A stretch of DNA of 64,000 nt. Origin: Xiphias gladius (Eukaryota; Chordata; Actinopteri; Istiophoriformes; Xiphiidae). This document shows positions 11,931-24,439 of this stretch, one piece after another. The stretch lies in the NCBI RefSeq assembly GCF_016859285.1, contig NC_053410.1:22647558-22711557 (forward strand). Direction: 5' to 3'. Numbering within the stretch: the first letter of the stretch is position 1; each line of letters starts with the position of its first letter. The translations under genes and the position numbers were made by a program. Below the pieces are notes generated by a model. The model searched no databases and had not been told where the DNA came from. It saw only the letters and a list, made by a program, of their open reading frames with translations.

Positions 11931-14291
11931 ATGTGGAAGGACTCCAGCAATGGTAAGAGCTGTTTATAGTCTATAAAAGTTAGGAAAACAAGGGATTTTG
12001 CTGGTTGAGATAATCAAAAACATTCTTTTTTAAGTTCGGTTTGCTTCTTTTATTCATAATCCGCAGCCATGTCTTAGATGATGTTAACTTTTTGTATGAT
12101 TTTGTATGAAATAATCGAAATAGTGTTTATTTAACCTGCCTGCTGTACCAGGTGGATGGGTTTTACTGCACCAGGACGACTTAAGACAGGTAGTGTCAGG
12201 CAGCGCGCCAATAACAGAAAATCCCCTTAAAATGAATTTCAGATTCTTCTGTTAGGTTGTGCAAGCATGATGGCACTCATTGCATATACTAGAAGGCAAA
12301 ACACAGCAACCTACTTCCTAGGTGGGCTAAAAACAAACATTTGTTCAAGAATTTGCATTTATTAGAACCAGGTTTGGTACAATGAATAGATTAATACTGG
12401 CAGCAGATTTTTTAAAATAAGCTAGAGTCCTTTGCAGCCTCAGTGTAAAAAGAAACAGGCCTGCTGCACCACTGAGCACTTGGCTGTTAAAGATAATTGG
12501 TTCAAAAGTTACCTTTTTAAAATTTGAATTTCGCAGCATAAACAAATTCAGATATTACAACAACAGAACCATGCAAACAGCAAGGAAGTTAATTATATAG
12601 TATGTGTCAGTGTACATATTCAACATTCTGCAGTGGTGAAGTGTATTGTTTGGTTGCAGCTGCAGCGAGAAGCCTGTACTGACCACACACTCCTTGGTTT
12701 ACAATAAGGACTTTATGCAGAACAGATGGATAATAAGGGAAGAATATTTGTTATGGATCCTGTCTGATATGGAACCTGCTCTCCTCTCTCCCCTCAGATG
12801 ATGCCAGACCTGCAGCCTCCAGCGGCGGCTCCTCTCGCAGCGCTAGCCGCAGGAAGAGAACCAGCTTCTCCAAGGAACATGTGGAGCTCCTACGTGCCAC
12901 CTTCGAAACCGACCCCTACCCTGGCATCAGCCTCAGAGAGAGCCTGTCCCAGACCACAGGCCTGCCGGAGTCACGCATCCAGGTACACAGGCACCTCGTG
13001 CCAACTTATATAGCAGAAAGCCTTATCTGTGGAATAGATATGATGATGAAATAAATAAACTGTCAGTAAAATTGCCAGTTCAAATACATTTAGAATTATA
13101 TTTATCTTTATTTGGAAAATTGGATATCGCTGTTGTTTCAAGAATGAATGGCACATGCATGCTTTACACATAAACATATACAGTAAGTACAAACATACAC
13201 ACGTATAGTTACTGTCGTAAGGGATTTTGCACTGTGGATTCTTATCATAAAAAGCCTTTGTTTTCAAATGCATCCTGCATAGAATTGTAGATACAACTAT
13301 CACTCTATCACTTTATTTCTTTATCTTTAGAGATGACACAAGCTGCTTTTATCAGGATCTTGTTTGACTGGACAGATAGCCTGTACAACAGGCTCTGAAA
13401 GCTGAGAACTACAAGATTTGCTCTGTCCCTACTCCACTGGTGCCCAGAAAATGATTAACAGAACAGAATGTGTTGCTTTATCTGTCCTTGCTTTGAATCT
13501 AAACTCCTTTTTCTCTCATTCCTGTCCAGGTGTGGTTTCAGAACCGTAGAGCTCGCACCCTGAAGTGCAAAGGAGCAAAGAAAGCACTGTGGCACTCTGA
13601 TACCCCAGTCCAGGACACACTCCCTCCACCTCATGTTGTTGCCAACAGGGGATCACGGGTCGTCCCCATCCCCCTGCCACCTCAGGGACCCCCACCAGCC
13701 TACCCAACCCTGGTGAAGGAGGAGATGGAGGAAGCCTGCTACTATCGACAGTGTCCTCCAGCTTACTCCACCATTGAGGAGCATGGACATTACAGCTCCA
13801 TGTATGGGCTCCAGCAGGGCAGACTGCTGGGCAGCAGCTCAAGCCCACCCCTGAGGGGCTACTGGTCCCAGGCAGGCAGCCAAACCTCCCCTGTCCCGCC
13901 GCTGTGGTGCCATTCTCCCCTGGAGATGAGAAACTATAGCTCGAGTTCCAGCCAGACAGCAGCCTTCATGTATCCAGGATCAGCAGAGCAGCAAACATAC
14001 ATGACCTCTTCCACCTCCCAGTCCTCCACCCCAGACACCCCTGATTCTGGATACTGGGATGCCAGTCTGGAGAACAGCCCACCACTAGAAGGTCAGTACT
14101 CGCAGCTGGAAGATTCATGGAGCGGGGTTATTCTGGAAGGCTGCGTGGAGTCCAGACATCAGGGGCTGGTCCAGCACGCCCCCCTGCCTGAGCTCTCCCT
14201 GCATGAGATCTTAGGGGAGTTGGATGAAGACTGGCTGGGAGGAGAAGGACTGGATAGCCATGCCACTGGGGAGAAAATGGCTTTCTGCTGA
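11931..14291 (+). CDS. Mix-type (mxtx-like) paired-class homeobox transcription factor
   Basis: The gene has three exons: 11931-11952 (MWKDSSN plus one base), 12798-12982 and 13530-14291 (TGA). They join in phase to 322 residues. The homeodomain covers about residues 25-84. It starts [19 protein letters not shown], has [14 protein letters not shown] and the third helix [16 protein letters not shown], and carries glutamine at homeodomain position 50. The intron between SRIQ and VWFQ falls at the usual site in helix 3 of paired-class genes. After the homeodomain comes a long Pro/Ser/Tyr-rich region and an acidic C-terminus ([17 protein letters not shown]), a plausible activation domain. There is no paired domain. 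The sequence best fits the fish Mix-type group (mxtx1/mxtx2, yolk-syncytial-layer regulators); sebox/mezzo or mixl1 are less likely. A nuclear DNA-binding role is certain by family; the exact orthologue is inferred. Confidence 0.88.
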
Positions 14292-14565
14292 TGACTCTGT
14301 TATAAGGATTTACAATGGACACTTTACAAATCATTTGTATTATTTTGATTTTAGTCATTTGTGTTTTGCCTCTGAGATATGTACATATAAACAGTCCAAA
14401 GATTCTGCCAAAACATTGGAAAATGGATCCATATTTTCAAAATTCTAAAATCCTACATGATTTTTTTATTTATTTCACACTGACTACAGTTTGTTTTGGT
14501 TAATGTATTTATTCATCAATTCACTATTTATAACATCTATTTATGATTTTCTGCACTTTTATACA

Positions 14566-14571
14566 AATAAA
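14566..14571 (+). terminator. Poly(A) signal of the homeobox gene
   Basis: AATAAA lies 275 bases after the stop codon, and another AATAAA follows within about 15 bases. This gives a short 3' UTR containing several ATTTA-type elements (around 14466-14545), which are often linked to rapid mRNA turnover. Confidence 0.6.
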
Positions 14572-14599
14572 TCAGTAGTAATAAAACATAATACAGTTG

Positions 14600-15460
14600 T
14601 CTGTGTTTTTTTTCATCCAATAATTTAGGTAATTTACAGCCAATAAGATTTGGCTCTGTTTCTTAATGTCAGCAGAGCGAAATCCATTACATGAATTCCT
14701 CTGGTATCCAGATGTGCCAGATTTGCTATCAAGCTGGGAGAAAAAGTAGGTCACACACTACAACCAGTAGATGGTGCCTGTGAGATGGGAGAGGGAGGAG
14801 AAGGCCACTGATTTCTCTCTGACTGAAACCTCTGTCTTGTGGGGGGATTTGAGGCCCAAAACGGAGGCTTTTGTTCCAAATGAAAGATTTCTCATTCGAC
14901 AAATTGGATTATTTTTTGTTGGTTAAAAAGTATGATGAAACAGCTGCCATTTATGTGGACATAATAGTAAAACTTTGGCTTCAAAAGTTGGGCTACTACT
15001 TTTATCTCTTTTCATATAAACAGAAACATTTAAAACATATTTTCTAACAGGAAACTATCATCATTTTAATGCATTGTACTTGAATGTAACCCTAACCTCA
15101 AAAGCAAAACAATTTTATGTATTTCATCTGCTGAAATTGGACATTTATGAAGCTCTAAAAGTGACAAAATGTAGTAAAAGATAATCAGAAGTCAGCGGCA
15201 CAGCTGAATACATAAATTGTTTCCTTAATGAGGACAACAAATTGCACTTGAAGATGCAGATAATGTTATGAACATAGATGCAAGGTTTCTGTGAACTTCC
15301 TCAAAGCGTTAGATACCAACCTTTGATAGCATTAGCAACCCAGCAAAAATGCTTTAGCTACTGTTGCAAAATTTGCACAGTGATGCTACAGCAGTATGCA
15401 GTCAAGTCAGCTTCAGCTAGGCAGCTAGCTAGCTACACAATCTTCACAATTGCTCCTCTA
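14600..15460. other. Intergenic DNA
   Basis: AT-rich non-coding sequence downstream of the homeobox gene. I see no gene, RNA or recognised repeat in it. Confidence 0.5.
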
Positions 15461-15466
15461 ATGTTA

Positions 15467-15569
<103 letters not shown>

Positions 15570-15825
15570 CTTTGTCAGAAACTGAATAGATTATTTGAAG
15601 GAAAGGAAAATTAAGGAGTTGAAAAAGGAAATGAGTTACTGAAAGATGATTGAAAGATAGAAGAGTGACCATTTAAGTTTTAACTTATTTTATTGGTGGA
15701 CGGTGAAAAAAGGAAAAAAAGCTTCTTTTTTGGTATTTTTTGACAACTGATTGAAGATTAAAGGAAAAGTATAAAGGTTTATATTTTGTCTTACACCCCA
15801 TTTTAATTATTTAAACCTCGATTTA

Positions 15826-16406
15826 TTTAAACTGATTTTTTTGGCCACTTGGGGGCAGCAGAAACAAGTTGTGAACACAACATTGACATATCATCATCTT
15901 TTGAGTTGATATGGTGAATGTGTTACCAATTTACACATCCAGCAAAGACAAACCAAGAATAGCATTCATTTGGAGTCATTTGTGTCCCACTGATGAATGT
16001 TTAATATTGAATATTGACTCTCTTTTAGCTCTATTTTTGGTCTCTACCAACTCACGAGGGAAACATCAGGCTCTTTAACTGGTAAATGCTCCCCAAGTTC
16101 ACCAGCCAGTCGTGAACTGTGTCTGTCATGCTGTTTGGTGCTGTGTAGGTTTTGTACAGTGGGTTTTTAGCACTTTTTCCACTGAAAACAGTTGGACATC
16201 CAGACATCCAGACATTTAGCTGAACCTCACTAAAAAACTTTAAAAATAAAAAATAAAACTTTGTAAAGCTGGGGGGAGTTGCAGATTCAGTTGATAATTC
16301 TTTGTAGGTTCATCACTATGAGCAATCCCTTTTACATGGTCATATTGTTTTCATGTCTTCATTTTATATATTTTTATTATAAAAATATCAGATATAGTTG
16401 CTTTAA
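15826..16406 (+). mobile_element. Non-autonomous DNA transposon-like repeat, family B (copy 1)
   Basis: It shares many phrases in the same order with 38587-39199: TTTGGAGTCAT, ATATTGACTC/ATATTCACTC, TTTTTGGTCTC.ACCAACTC, ATCAGGCTCTTTA and TGCT.TTTGGTGCTG-type text. The right end AAATATCAGATATAGTTGC, followed by TTTAA, is an imperfect inverted copy of the left end, suggesting terminal inverted repeats. No transposase remains. Family not identified. Confidence 0.6.
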
Positions 16407-16409
16407 CAA

Positions 16410-17480
16410 GCAATATTATTTATTGGAGCATTTTGCCCGTTTCGAGGCTTCACAAACATTATTCTGTAATGCTTTATTTCAAACACCTAGTTTTTGTTCA
16501 AACGCTGCAGTAATTTTGTAATTTAACACTTTATGGAAAAGGCCACTCTCAGTCGGTTTCAAGAGTCCTTCTTTTTACTTTTCTGGACTGAACCTCAGTT
16601 AGTCCGCCATAATGTACTACGGGTTAAATTGTCAGGTCAAGATGAAAGATATATCCCATGTGTGTATCAGCCCTCTGCTCTCCCCTGATCTGATGACCCC
16701 AACACACATTTTTTTATCAAACATGCAATGGAAAAGTCCAAGACAGTTCACAGGATCTTAGAGTTGTGGCTTCACATTGTATCCCACAACAGTCAAATGT
16801 GCTTGTGTTGTTTATACTGTATTGGCCTCCTGCCTTCATCTTCAAGATGGGAGGAAGGGTGTTGTCCTTTTGTTAGTGTCTGGCGTGGGTTCCTGTCCCC
16901 AGAAAAAACACACAATAGGCAGGAGGAAACGTGGCTCTTCAGCCTGCTGTACTCTCTAAAGATAGCTCAGCAGAGGAAATGTCGCAGACTTTCGGCATCT
17001 GACGTGTGTCAGGCAGGTGTTTACCGACATGATGTTCAATAAAGAGGACAGCTGAGGGAAAAGAAAGCTGGCAATAAACCAAAGCAGGATTTCATCAAGG
17101 ACTTTCTAAAGGCTAATGTTGATACCAGTTGTTTTGGACTACAGCTGTAAATAGACATGTGTTGTATGTCAACAGTATTAGTAGTATTCAATGTTTCTTC
17201 CAAAATATTATTCTAAGGAGAGCCGAAAAGTCTCAGAATTTAGGCCATACATAACGATAAATGATTTATGCATGAACAGTTTATAAAAGAATATGTGAAT
17301 CAAAGTTATCAAAGATGGATGACGCAATAATGCTAAAATGAATTTATCATCCCTTATCAGTATGTCAATATACGGAAAATCTTAATACAAGAGTAATCTT
17401 TACACAACTTAAAGCTCAATATGTTTATATTAACAATATAAATGTGAAAGGTGTCGCTTGTGGAGACAAACCCACAGAGA
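16410..17480. other. Intergenic DNA
   Basis: AT-rich, without a recognisable gene. Short open frames around 16728-17042 have no protein-like features that I recognise. Confidence 0.45.
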
Positions 17481-17544
17481 ATTTTCACTGGATTCTACAG
17501 TTCTCCCCAGCTCTGTAGAAGGTTTTTGCATCATTCAGCTCCTT

Positions 17545-17800
17545 AAATTGTGAATGGACTGCAGTGATAAAGCGCCTTTCTAGTCTTAATTGACCACTCA
17601 AAGAATTTTAAAATACTGGCACTTTAACCCATTCACACACACATTCATACAGTGCTTTTGTATGTATGTATAGCTTTCTATACACACACTACACTGATGA
17701 TACATCTGGGGCAATTTGGGGTTCAGTATCTAGGAGCCGGGGATTGAATCACTGAGCTTCCAGACAGTGGATGACCTGCTCCGCATTCTTCATCATTATT
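17545..17800 (+). repeat. Fish dispersed repeat with AAAGCGCCTTTCTAG motif
   Basis: The text AAAGCGCCTTTCTAGTCTTA, then GACCACTCAAAG, CCCATTCACACACACATTCA, GGAGCCGGGGATTGAATC and GTGGATGACCTGCTC matches, in order, a repeat widely scattered in fish genomes. It is non-coding and identified by recognition. Confidence 0.55.
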
Positions 17801-18116
17801 TTGGCTTTGCGGTCCACAGCTATATTGTTATGGTTAACTCTCACTGCTTTTATCAGCTCCATTTTCAACCACAGCAGGCAGCAGTTTTGATTAAAAAAAA
17901 AGAAAAAAGAAAAACTAAATTGGCAACTAGCTGGTAAATATAGTGGAGCGTTTAGTATTTAAATAGCCAGATATTTCATTATCTGAAATATCAGACATTG
18001 GACTTAACATTCGTCAGATGGACACAACCACAACTTTAAATGAATGTTAATGTTGTATCTGCTGGATGTGTAGGCCCAACAATTAGTGGCCAAAAATGTA
18101 GTTATTGTGCATACTA

Positions 18117-18515
18117 TGGACACGCTAGCGGCTGTGAGGCTGTACTTAAGCACAGTGGGGATTTGAGATAAATGCCAATGTCAGCATGCTAACATGATCA
18201 TAATGAAAACCTTAAGATGATGATGTTTAGCAGATATAATGTTTAACATGTTCACCATCTTAGTTTGGCATTTTACCATGCTAACATTTTGCTAACTGGC
18301 ATTAAACACAAAGGACAGCTGAGGCTGATGGGAGCGTCCTTGGTTTTACAGGTATTTGATCATTAACCAAAGTATTGGACAAATTGAAATTTTGACCTGA
18401 TGGTGCAAGATTTGAAGTCAGGGCATCAATAAAGACATTAGGGAACATGAATATCTTTACCAAATTTCATGACAATCATTTCAAAAGTTAAAAAGTTCAT
18501 AGCCATTCTGTCACT
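18117..18515 (+). repeat. Percomorph dispersed repeat, family A (copy 2)
   Basis: The copy holds the family landmarks GATGTTTAGCAGATATAATG, GTTCACCATCTTAGTTTGGC, ACAGCTGAGGCTGATGGGA, AACCAAAGTATTGGACAAAT and TTTCATGACAATC. This is the middle section of the family, missing from the copy at 20.9 kb. Confidence 0.7.
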
Positions 18516-18627
18516 CTAGAGGTGATCATTTCTAGTACTCATACCGTATGTTTACACATTCAAGCATTTTGGAGTAATTTGAATTAAAGCCTGTGAAAGA
18601 CATGGGTTGATTAACTTGGTAAAAGCC

Positions 18628-18645
18628 ACACACACACACACACAA
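18628..18645. repeat. Short (CA)n tract
   Basis: Nine CA dinucleotides. Confidence 0.9.
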
Positions 18646-18649
18646 ATGA

Positions 18650-19890
18650 TCAAAACTGAAGCAGATGACTGTGAGTATTTGGGGAGAGCTGTGATCTGTT
18701 TTATAATTCCTCTTCAAATTGTCAACAACTTTTGGAATAATGTGGTTGGTGAACAATCTTTCCCAGAATTAGAAATACGTAAAATGGTTGCCATATGTTC
18801 ATTTTGAAATACAAGTGGGAAATACAGAATTGTTGATGTTTGTTTACCTTTATGAGAAAGCTAAGCCAAGAATGACACGATCCTCTGACAGCTCCCATGC
18901 TGAATAAGTGTTTGTTATTCGACCATGAAAACATTATATCCATCAGGCCTTCAAATGTTGGTGTGACCGGGACCTTCCCCATTATACATGCTTGACAGAA
19001 ATATTTATGGTACTAATTATCTATTTCTTTTTGCTGTAAGTGATTTAGCTTGTTTCTTCTCATCTTGGCCTTGTTATGGTCAGCAGTGATTGCATAACAG
19101 AAACATTTCTTCTACAACTACCCTCAGTTACACCGGAATCCAGCATTCAACGTGTAGTGTGCAACATCATGTGGTATATCATGTGTTTCAGTGATACAAA
19201 TGTCCATCTCCTTCAGCTATTAGCCTACTTTCTGACATGTTGCCGTCGATTGGTAATCAGTCAAGCAGCTCATGTGTTGAGGGTTGTGTATGAGTGTGTG
19301 TCTGTGGCTGGAGGTGTCTAGTGACGTTTTGGCATGACCAACATGTCTGACATGACCCACATTCTGCTGCAGACAACGTCTACATACTCCCCCTTTCTGC
19401 CTCTCAGCCTATTTGTGACTGTTACACACACACACACAGGATCCAAAGAATGATTATCAGACTCCTTAGCCAGAACACTGGAGATTAATTATTATCTGTA
19501 ATTACATGCAAGCATAAGCACATACTAAAACACACATGAAGCAATAAAACAATAAACTGTTTTTAAGGAATGGTCTCGTTTTACTCCTGCTCACCAAATA
19601 CACACAGAAATACACAAGTGTTAACAGCTCCGGTGTTGAACAAACTGGGGGCAGACAGGCGTATGAGTGATGGACCTCAGCTGTTGGCAGATACAAGGAT
19701 GAAGCCTAGCCTTCACTAAAAATATGGCCTGTAATTTAACCAAACCCTCCCAGGGAGTCCATGTTGGCCACACAGTCTAATTTAGGAGCTCATCTGAGAG
19801 CTTTGTGATTGCACTGCACCACTCTCTCCTGTCTACCGCCTCGTCCTCAGTTTACAAGACTGTGATTGATGTTGGTCACTGACAGGGAGA
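18650..19890. other. Intergenic DNA
   Basis: No gene recognised. Short open frames on both strands lack homology that I can identify. Confidence 0.45.
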
Positions 19891-19893
19891 AGG

Positions 19894-19895
<2 letters not shown>

Positions 19896-19942
<47 letters not shown>

Positions 19943-19952
19943 TGTGTGTGTG
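19896..19952. repeat. (GT)n microsatellite
   Basis: About 57 bases of GT dinucleotides with one TCTG interruption. Confidence 0.97.
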
Positions 19953-20899
19953 ATCATACATGCATACTATATGATCTAGAAGATAGTATCTAGAAACTGG
20001 ATAGGAGACATGGGAGTGAAGAGCTCTTGCATTTGTTTGCCTTTCCCAAAATAGAACGACTTGCTGGCCCGACTGCAGTCTTCTGCAAATAGACTGATGT
20101 AATACAATACTATCGAATATTTGTATTTACATTCATATTCATTCGATGTTCATAAAATGTAAATAAACACAATTTTCTTTCCATTCAAAAGTCAATGTCT
20201 CTGTTGAGAATACACAAAGTGAATGGGTGAGTCTTGTGTTAACATTTATTGTTTACAGATGAATATGCTGAAATGCACAATGCCGCAAACCAATATATTT
20301 CATTGAAGCCTCCACCTTTAAACTTAGCTCCATACAGAAATAGACAGTTGATATTAAATGTCAGCCACGTGGGAAATAAGGTCAGCAGCTCACTAATGAA
20401 CTCCTGGGCAGCGACATCTCTTGGTACCTGCCAGCGCTAACCTACAGTATAGCAACCTAATAAACCTGACGCACCGCATGAAGGCAATATGTGCCCTTCA
20501 CAAACTGTCCTTAAAAATAATGGAGGTTTTACATGGATAATGCCTCACAGGAATATAATAGGAATGTTCTTGTGATAGCATAGGAAATAAAAACGTGTGG
20601 ATGGGTAAGGTGACAATAGAAACATATGAAGGACTACATATACAGGATATGAGTATCAAAATTAAATGTTCAGCATTAACACAAGGGGATTAAAAAAAAC
20701 ATAAATATAATAGCATCACAAGTATGTCAAAACAGGTTGTTTTTAATGGTCTTCCTGAAAAGAACAGGCTGTGTTTGTTATGTGATTTAGATGAGACTGA
20801 AGACTAAGTACATTTGAGCACCCATAATATGATTAGTTATGGGCACACTTTTTAGTAATATGGCCTTCATTTCCAATATGCTCTTTTGGTTGGATGATT

Positions 20900-21275
20900 A
20901 CAAACAAGACTAAGAGTCTATGGCCATGCAAGCAGGCGTGTGAGGCTGTAGCGCTCGTTGGAAAGAAAACTAAGCTTTTACATAGATAAGCCAAAGTATT
21001 AGACTAAAGGAAATGTTTGACCCAATGATGGTAATAGAGGAAAAGTCAGGGGATCATTAAAGTTTACAAGGACCATGAATGTCTGCACCAAATCCATCCA
21101 ACACCCTGAACCACAAATGCCATCCTCATGCTGGCACCAGAGGAAAAGTCAGCGGATCACCATAGTCATTAGGATTAATCCTCTTGGGGCCATGAATGTC
21201 TGTACCAGAATCAGTGCCAATCCATCTTATTTTACCAAACAGCTGACATTGCCATTTTTTTAGCAGCCATGCCGC
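20900..21275 (+). repeat. Percomorph dispersed repeat, family A (copy 3, internally deleted)
   Basis: It starts with ACAAGACTAAGAGTCTATGG and GTGTGAGGCTGTAG (the family start). It then jumps to the AGAGGAAAAGTCAGGGGATC module, which occurs twice (near 21039 and 21142). Each is followed by a CATGAATGTCTG phrase. It ends CTGACATTGCCAT. The central GCTAAC-rich part seen at 18.2 kb is missing. Confidence 0.65.
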
Positions 21276-21279
21276 CTGC

Positions 21280-23230
21280 TAAAAAAAAATGGAATTGTTT
21301 TGAATTGTAATGTTGCATGTAAAAAAGTTTGCAAATGTATTCTAGGTGTCTCATAAGTCCCTGTTGGCTGGACACTTGTATCTGCATGACACAACAGATA
21401 ACATAACTAATTAGCATAGATACACTAAATCCCTGTAGCAATATAACATAATATGTCAATACTCTGAAATATAATTTAGAGCAGTGATGACATGAAAACC
21501 AAACTAACTCTAGCACAAAAACACAAAAATGTAGATGAAGCCAAATCCACCCTAACTTAATGTATTCTGATTTTAATTAGCATAACTTACCCGCCTTCTA
21601 ATTCCTCTCACAAATAACCTTAAATAGCATCAGAGATATTATTTCTGTTTCAGTTCGACAACACACACTGTGTCTGGTTGGTCAAGCACTCCAGCAACAT
21701 TATATCACGTGAAATATTCACATCCAAGAGATTTTATTTTTTTTTAACGCATTATCACATCAGACGACAAAATCTGGATGTCTTATCATTATAAAAACAT
21801 AATTCCACAGGAATATCAAATGTCCCTACGGAGTTGTTACATAACTTTCAGATCTTCCCTAGAATTTAAAATAAAGCGGTGCGGATTTGCATATGATGCA
21901 CAGCACGAGGACAGTGACAGACGTGCCAGATGTCATATACCAAATATGGTGGTCAATACTGAGACAGATTCATGATGTGCGTTACAGCACAGTAGGAGTA
22001 AACAGTATCAAACATGGGCAGTAAAATAGTACTATATGAAAACATACAGTAGACTGGTGGTTGTTTGCTTTGTAATGAGCGCTGACTGGAGCTCATAGCT
22101 TTCCCATCTTTTCATTTAAGACACACCAATAAGCTATGGGAATGGAGTAATTTAGTGATTGATGTTTAGAGTCTTTGAGGTATCAGTGTAAGGTGCATCC
22201 ATCAGAGATCATCCCAGCAGGCCCACTTTCGTCATTTCAGCTAGGACCCCCCCTGGTTGCTGCCTGCCTGGCCCAGTGTAGGGAGCCATGTCTCCGATGC
22301 AACACCTTCAGCAGGAGTACTACATGCATGAGGTAATTGTTGTTTGGTCACGTGAGCTGCTGCGGCAGCTGTCAAATGTGACGATGGCAGGAGAACCCTC
22401 GACCCCGCCCACCTGTAGCGGATTGGACAGATGGCAGCTGTCTAGGGACCATCGACCAAGAGGGCAACCTATGGAGGGACACGGAGTTTAGTGTCAACCG
22501 AACACGGAGAGTGACAGAGAGAGGCAAAACATTAATGTTGGGAATAGACTGACAAAAAACCAACTTTATTCAAGATAGGAAAGTAAAAGTATATGTTAAT
22601 GGTATTTTTTTTTAACTTTTTACATCTTGGCAGTCAATTGTTATTGTATGCAAGTTGAGCTGCTGTTAGTGAAGCGCCCCACCACCACCACCACATCTCC
22701 ACAGAATCAGATACCAGTAATGGGAAGAGGCTCTGTTTCCTGTCAACTGTGACTCAGTTGATTATGATACAGTTTTTGTTTCGGTGAAGTGTGTAATCTG
22801 ATACAAGTTGCATTGCTGGTATATTTTGCTGCTTTTTCAACTGCACAACTGGAACACGGGCTGATTCACGGCCACAAAATTCTGCCAATATTGAACTTTG
22901 TTAGCTGACTCCCTGATCCCCTGGAGGCTTCGAAGTCCCCAACTCGCACTTTAGGAACATTTGGCCCGGAGAGCAGAGAGATTAAGACGCAGAGAAAAAT
23001 GACAGCCACGTGTACATGTGCATGCTCATTCCTTTCCAGTCGTAGAGAGACATGCTTTATTAAGATGGTTATGAGTGCACTAATTCAAGGAGACAGCCCA
23101 CACCTGGCCAACTGCTCTACAGAGGTCAAATCTCCGTACCTCCCCTCCTTCTTTCATAAACACATACCTCCTCCTGTGGCGTCTCCATCTGCAGCTCCCT
23201 GGTCCCATCTCACATATCCCATCCATCCTA
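21280..23230. other. Intergenic DNA
   Basis: No gene recognised. A run of CAC trinucleotides is near 22678-22693. A short exon-like open frame at 22288 with a following GT is discussed under rejected items. Confidence 0.4.

Positions 23231-23234
<4 letters not shown>

Positions 23235-23288
<54 letters not shown>
23235..23288. repeat. (CA)n microsatellite
   Basis: About 50 bases of CA repeats ending in a CGCACACA variant. Confidence 0.96.
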
Positions 23289-23899
23289 TACTCTTAGTTC
23301 CACTGTTGCAAAGTAAGGATGGATCATCTGTTCAACTCCTCAACCACAAAGTCATGTGAAAAGCCGACAGAGAGTTCCCTAAATTTAGTGCCTGAATGTT
23401 TATGACTTGGAGTTTGACTGAAGTTACAACATACTGCTTTCTAAACAAACAGGTGGGGTATATTCTTATATGTTATGCTAGACTGTATGGTCGGACACAT
23501 GCATGTCTAGCCAAAGTGAAATCAATATGATATCACTACTGTCTTTACTTGGGGACTGAGCGGGACTTGTGGGGGGGCTTATAGCAATGTTACGCGACAG
23601 GGCCATGCCTTTAATACGACACCCTTATAATGTTCCAAGGACATTCCTGTATGGACTTACTATATCTTTAGGTGATTGAACATTGTATCAGTATCAGCAG
23701 GGTACAGGCTAATGGTGCCACATAGCCTTTTAGTCCTATTCGCTGGTAAATGTATTGTCTTATACTTTACATTGTTTTATTTCCTCTGGTATCACATAGT
23801 GCCCTAATATTCCTGTTCGTTCATAGAGGGACTAATAGAATTCCTACGTATGTTTAATATCTTGCTAATATTTATGATGTCATTTCTTACAGTCCTTAG

Positions 23900-24408
23900 T
23901 CCACACATCCCCACCAGGCGGAGTGTACTTTATCCAGAGCCCCTTGGTTTCAAATCCAAGCTCCGCCTCTCCACCAAGCGCACCCACCTTGTCCACCAGC
24001 AGCACAGTGGGCCAGGGAGCGAGAGCACAGGCGTGGGGCACACCGGGGAGCGGACGCGACGGACCGGCAGCAGCACTGGGTGGCAGCGGCGGCACTCCTC
24101 GGTCGTTTCTCGCTTGGGAGAAGCCATATTAAGACCTCCCAGGACTGAGGGGTTCCTGTTCGTTTTTTCGGCTGCCGTGAAAAGGGAACTCATTCACCGC
24201 CGAATCCGGGAGTACAGTAACCGGTGGTGGGGAGGAGCGGGGAGGGATGCGGTTCCAGTCCGACTCCGTGCGCCGCGCAGTCCGCCGCCGACGCTGGTGA
24301 TGCCCGCCGCGCGGGGATCACCGCCCAGCAGCAGCAGCAGCAGCAGGAGGAGGTCGAGACAACAGGGCGTCGGGGGCCGATGATGATGATGATGGTAAGG
24401 TCGGGATC
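23900..24408 (+). promoter_or_regulatory. rhoq CpG-rich promoter and 5' UTR
   Basis: GC content and CpG density rise abruptly from about 23920 to the rhoq ATG, in contrast to both flanks. This is the pattern of a CpG-island promoter. It contains a CAG-type tract (24327-24346), a (GAT)n run just before the ATG, and no TATA box. Apparent long frames here come from the GC bias and show no known domain. Confidence 0.65.
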
Positions 24409-24439
24409 ATGGCCAACGGAACCGGTACTATCATGTTAA
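24380..24439 (+). promoter_or_regulatory. Upstream ORF overlapping the rhoq start
   Basis: Five tandem ATG codons begin a 19-codon frame ([19 protein letters not shown]). It ends 31 bases beyond the rhoq ATG in a different frame. An overlapping upstream frame of this kind can reduce main-frame initiation. The start is longer upstream (24224) if the earlier in-frame ATG is used. Confidence 0.4.

Noticed and set aside
22288-22332. Exon-like start (MSPMQHLQQEYYMHE) followed by GTAATT
   Set aside because: No downstream partner exon or family match could be found; the donor is weak. Probably chance.
23850-24383. A 177-codon open frame upstream of rhoq
   Set aside because: It lies over the CpG-rich promoter, shows Arg/Ser/Pro bias from GC content, and has no known domain. 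It is not in frame with rhoq.
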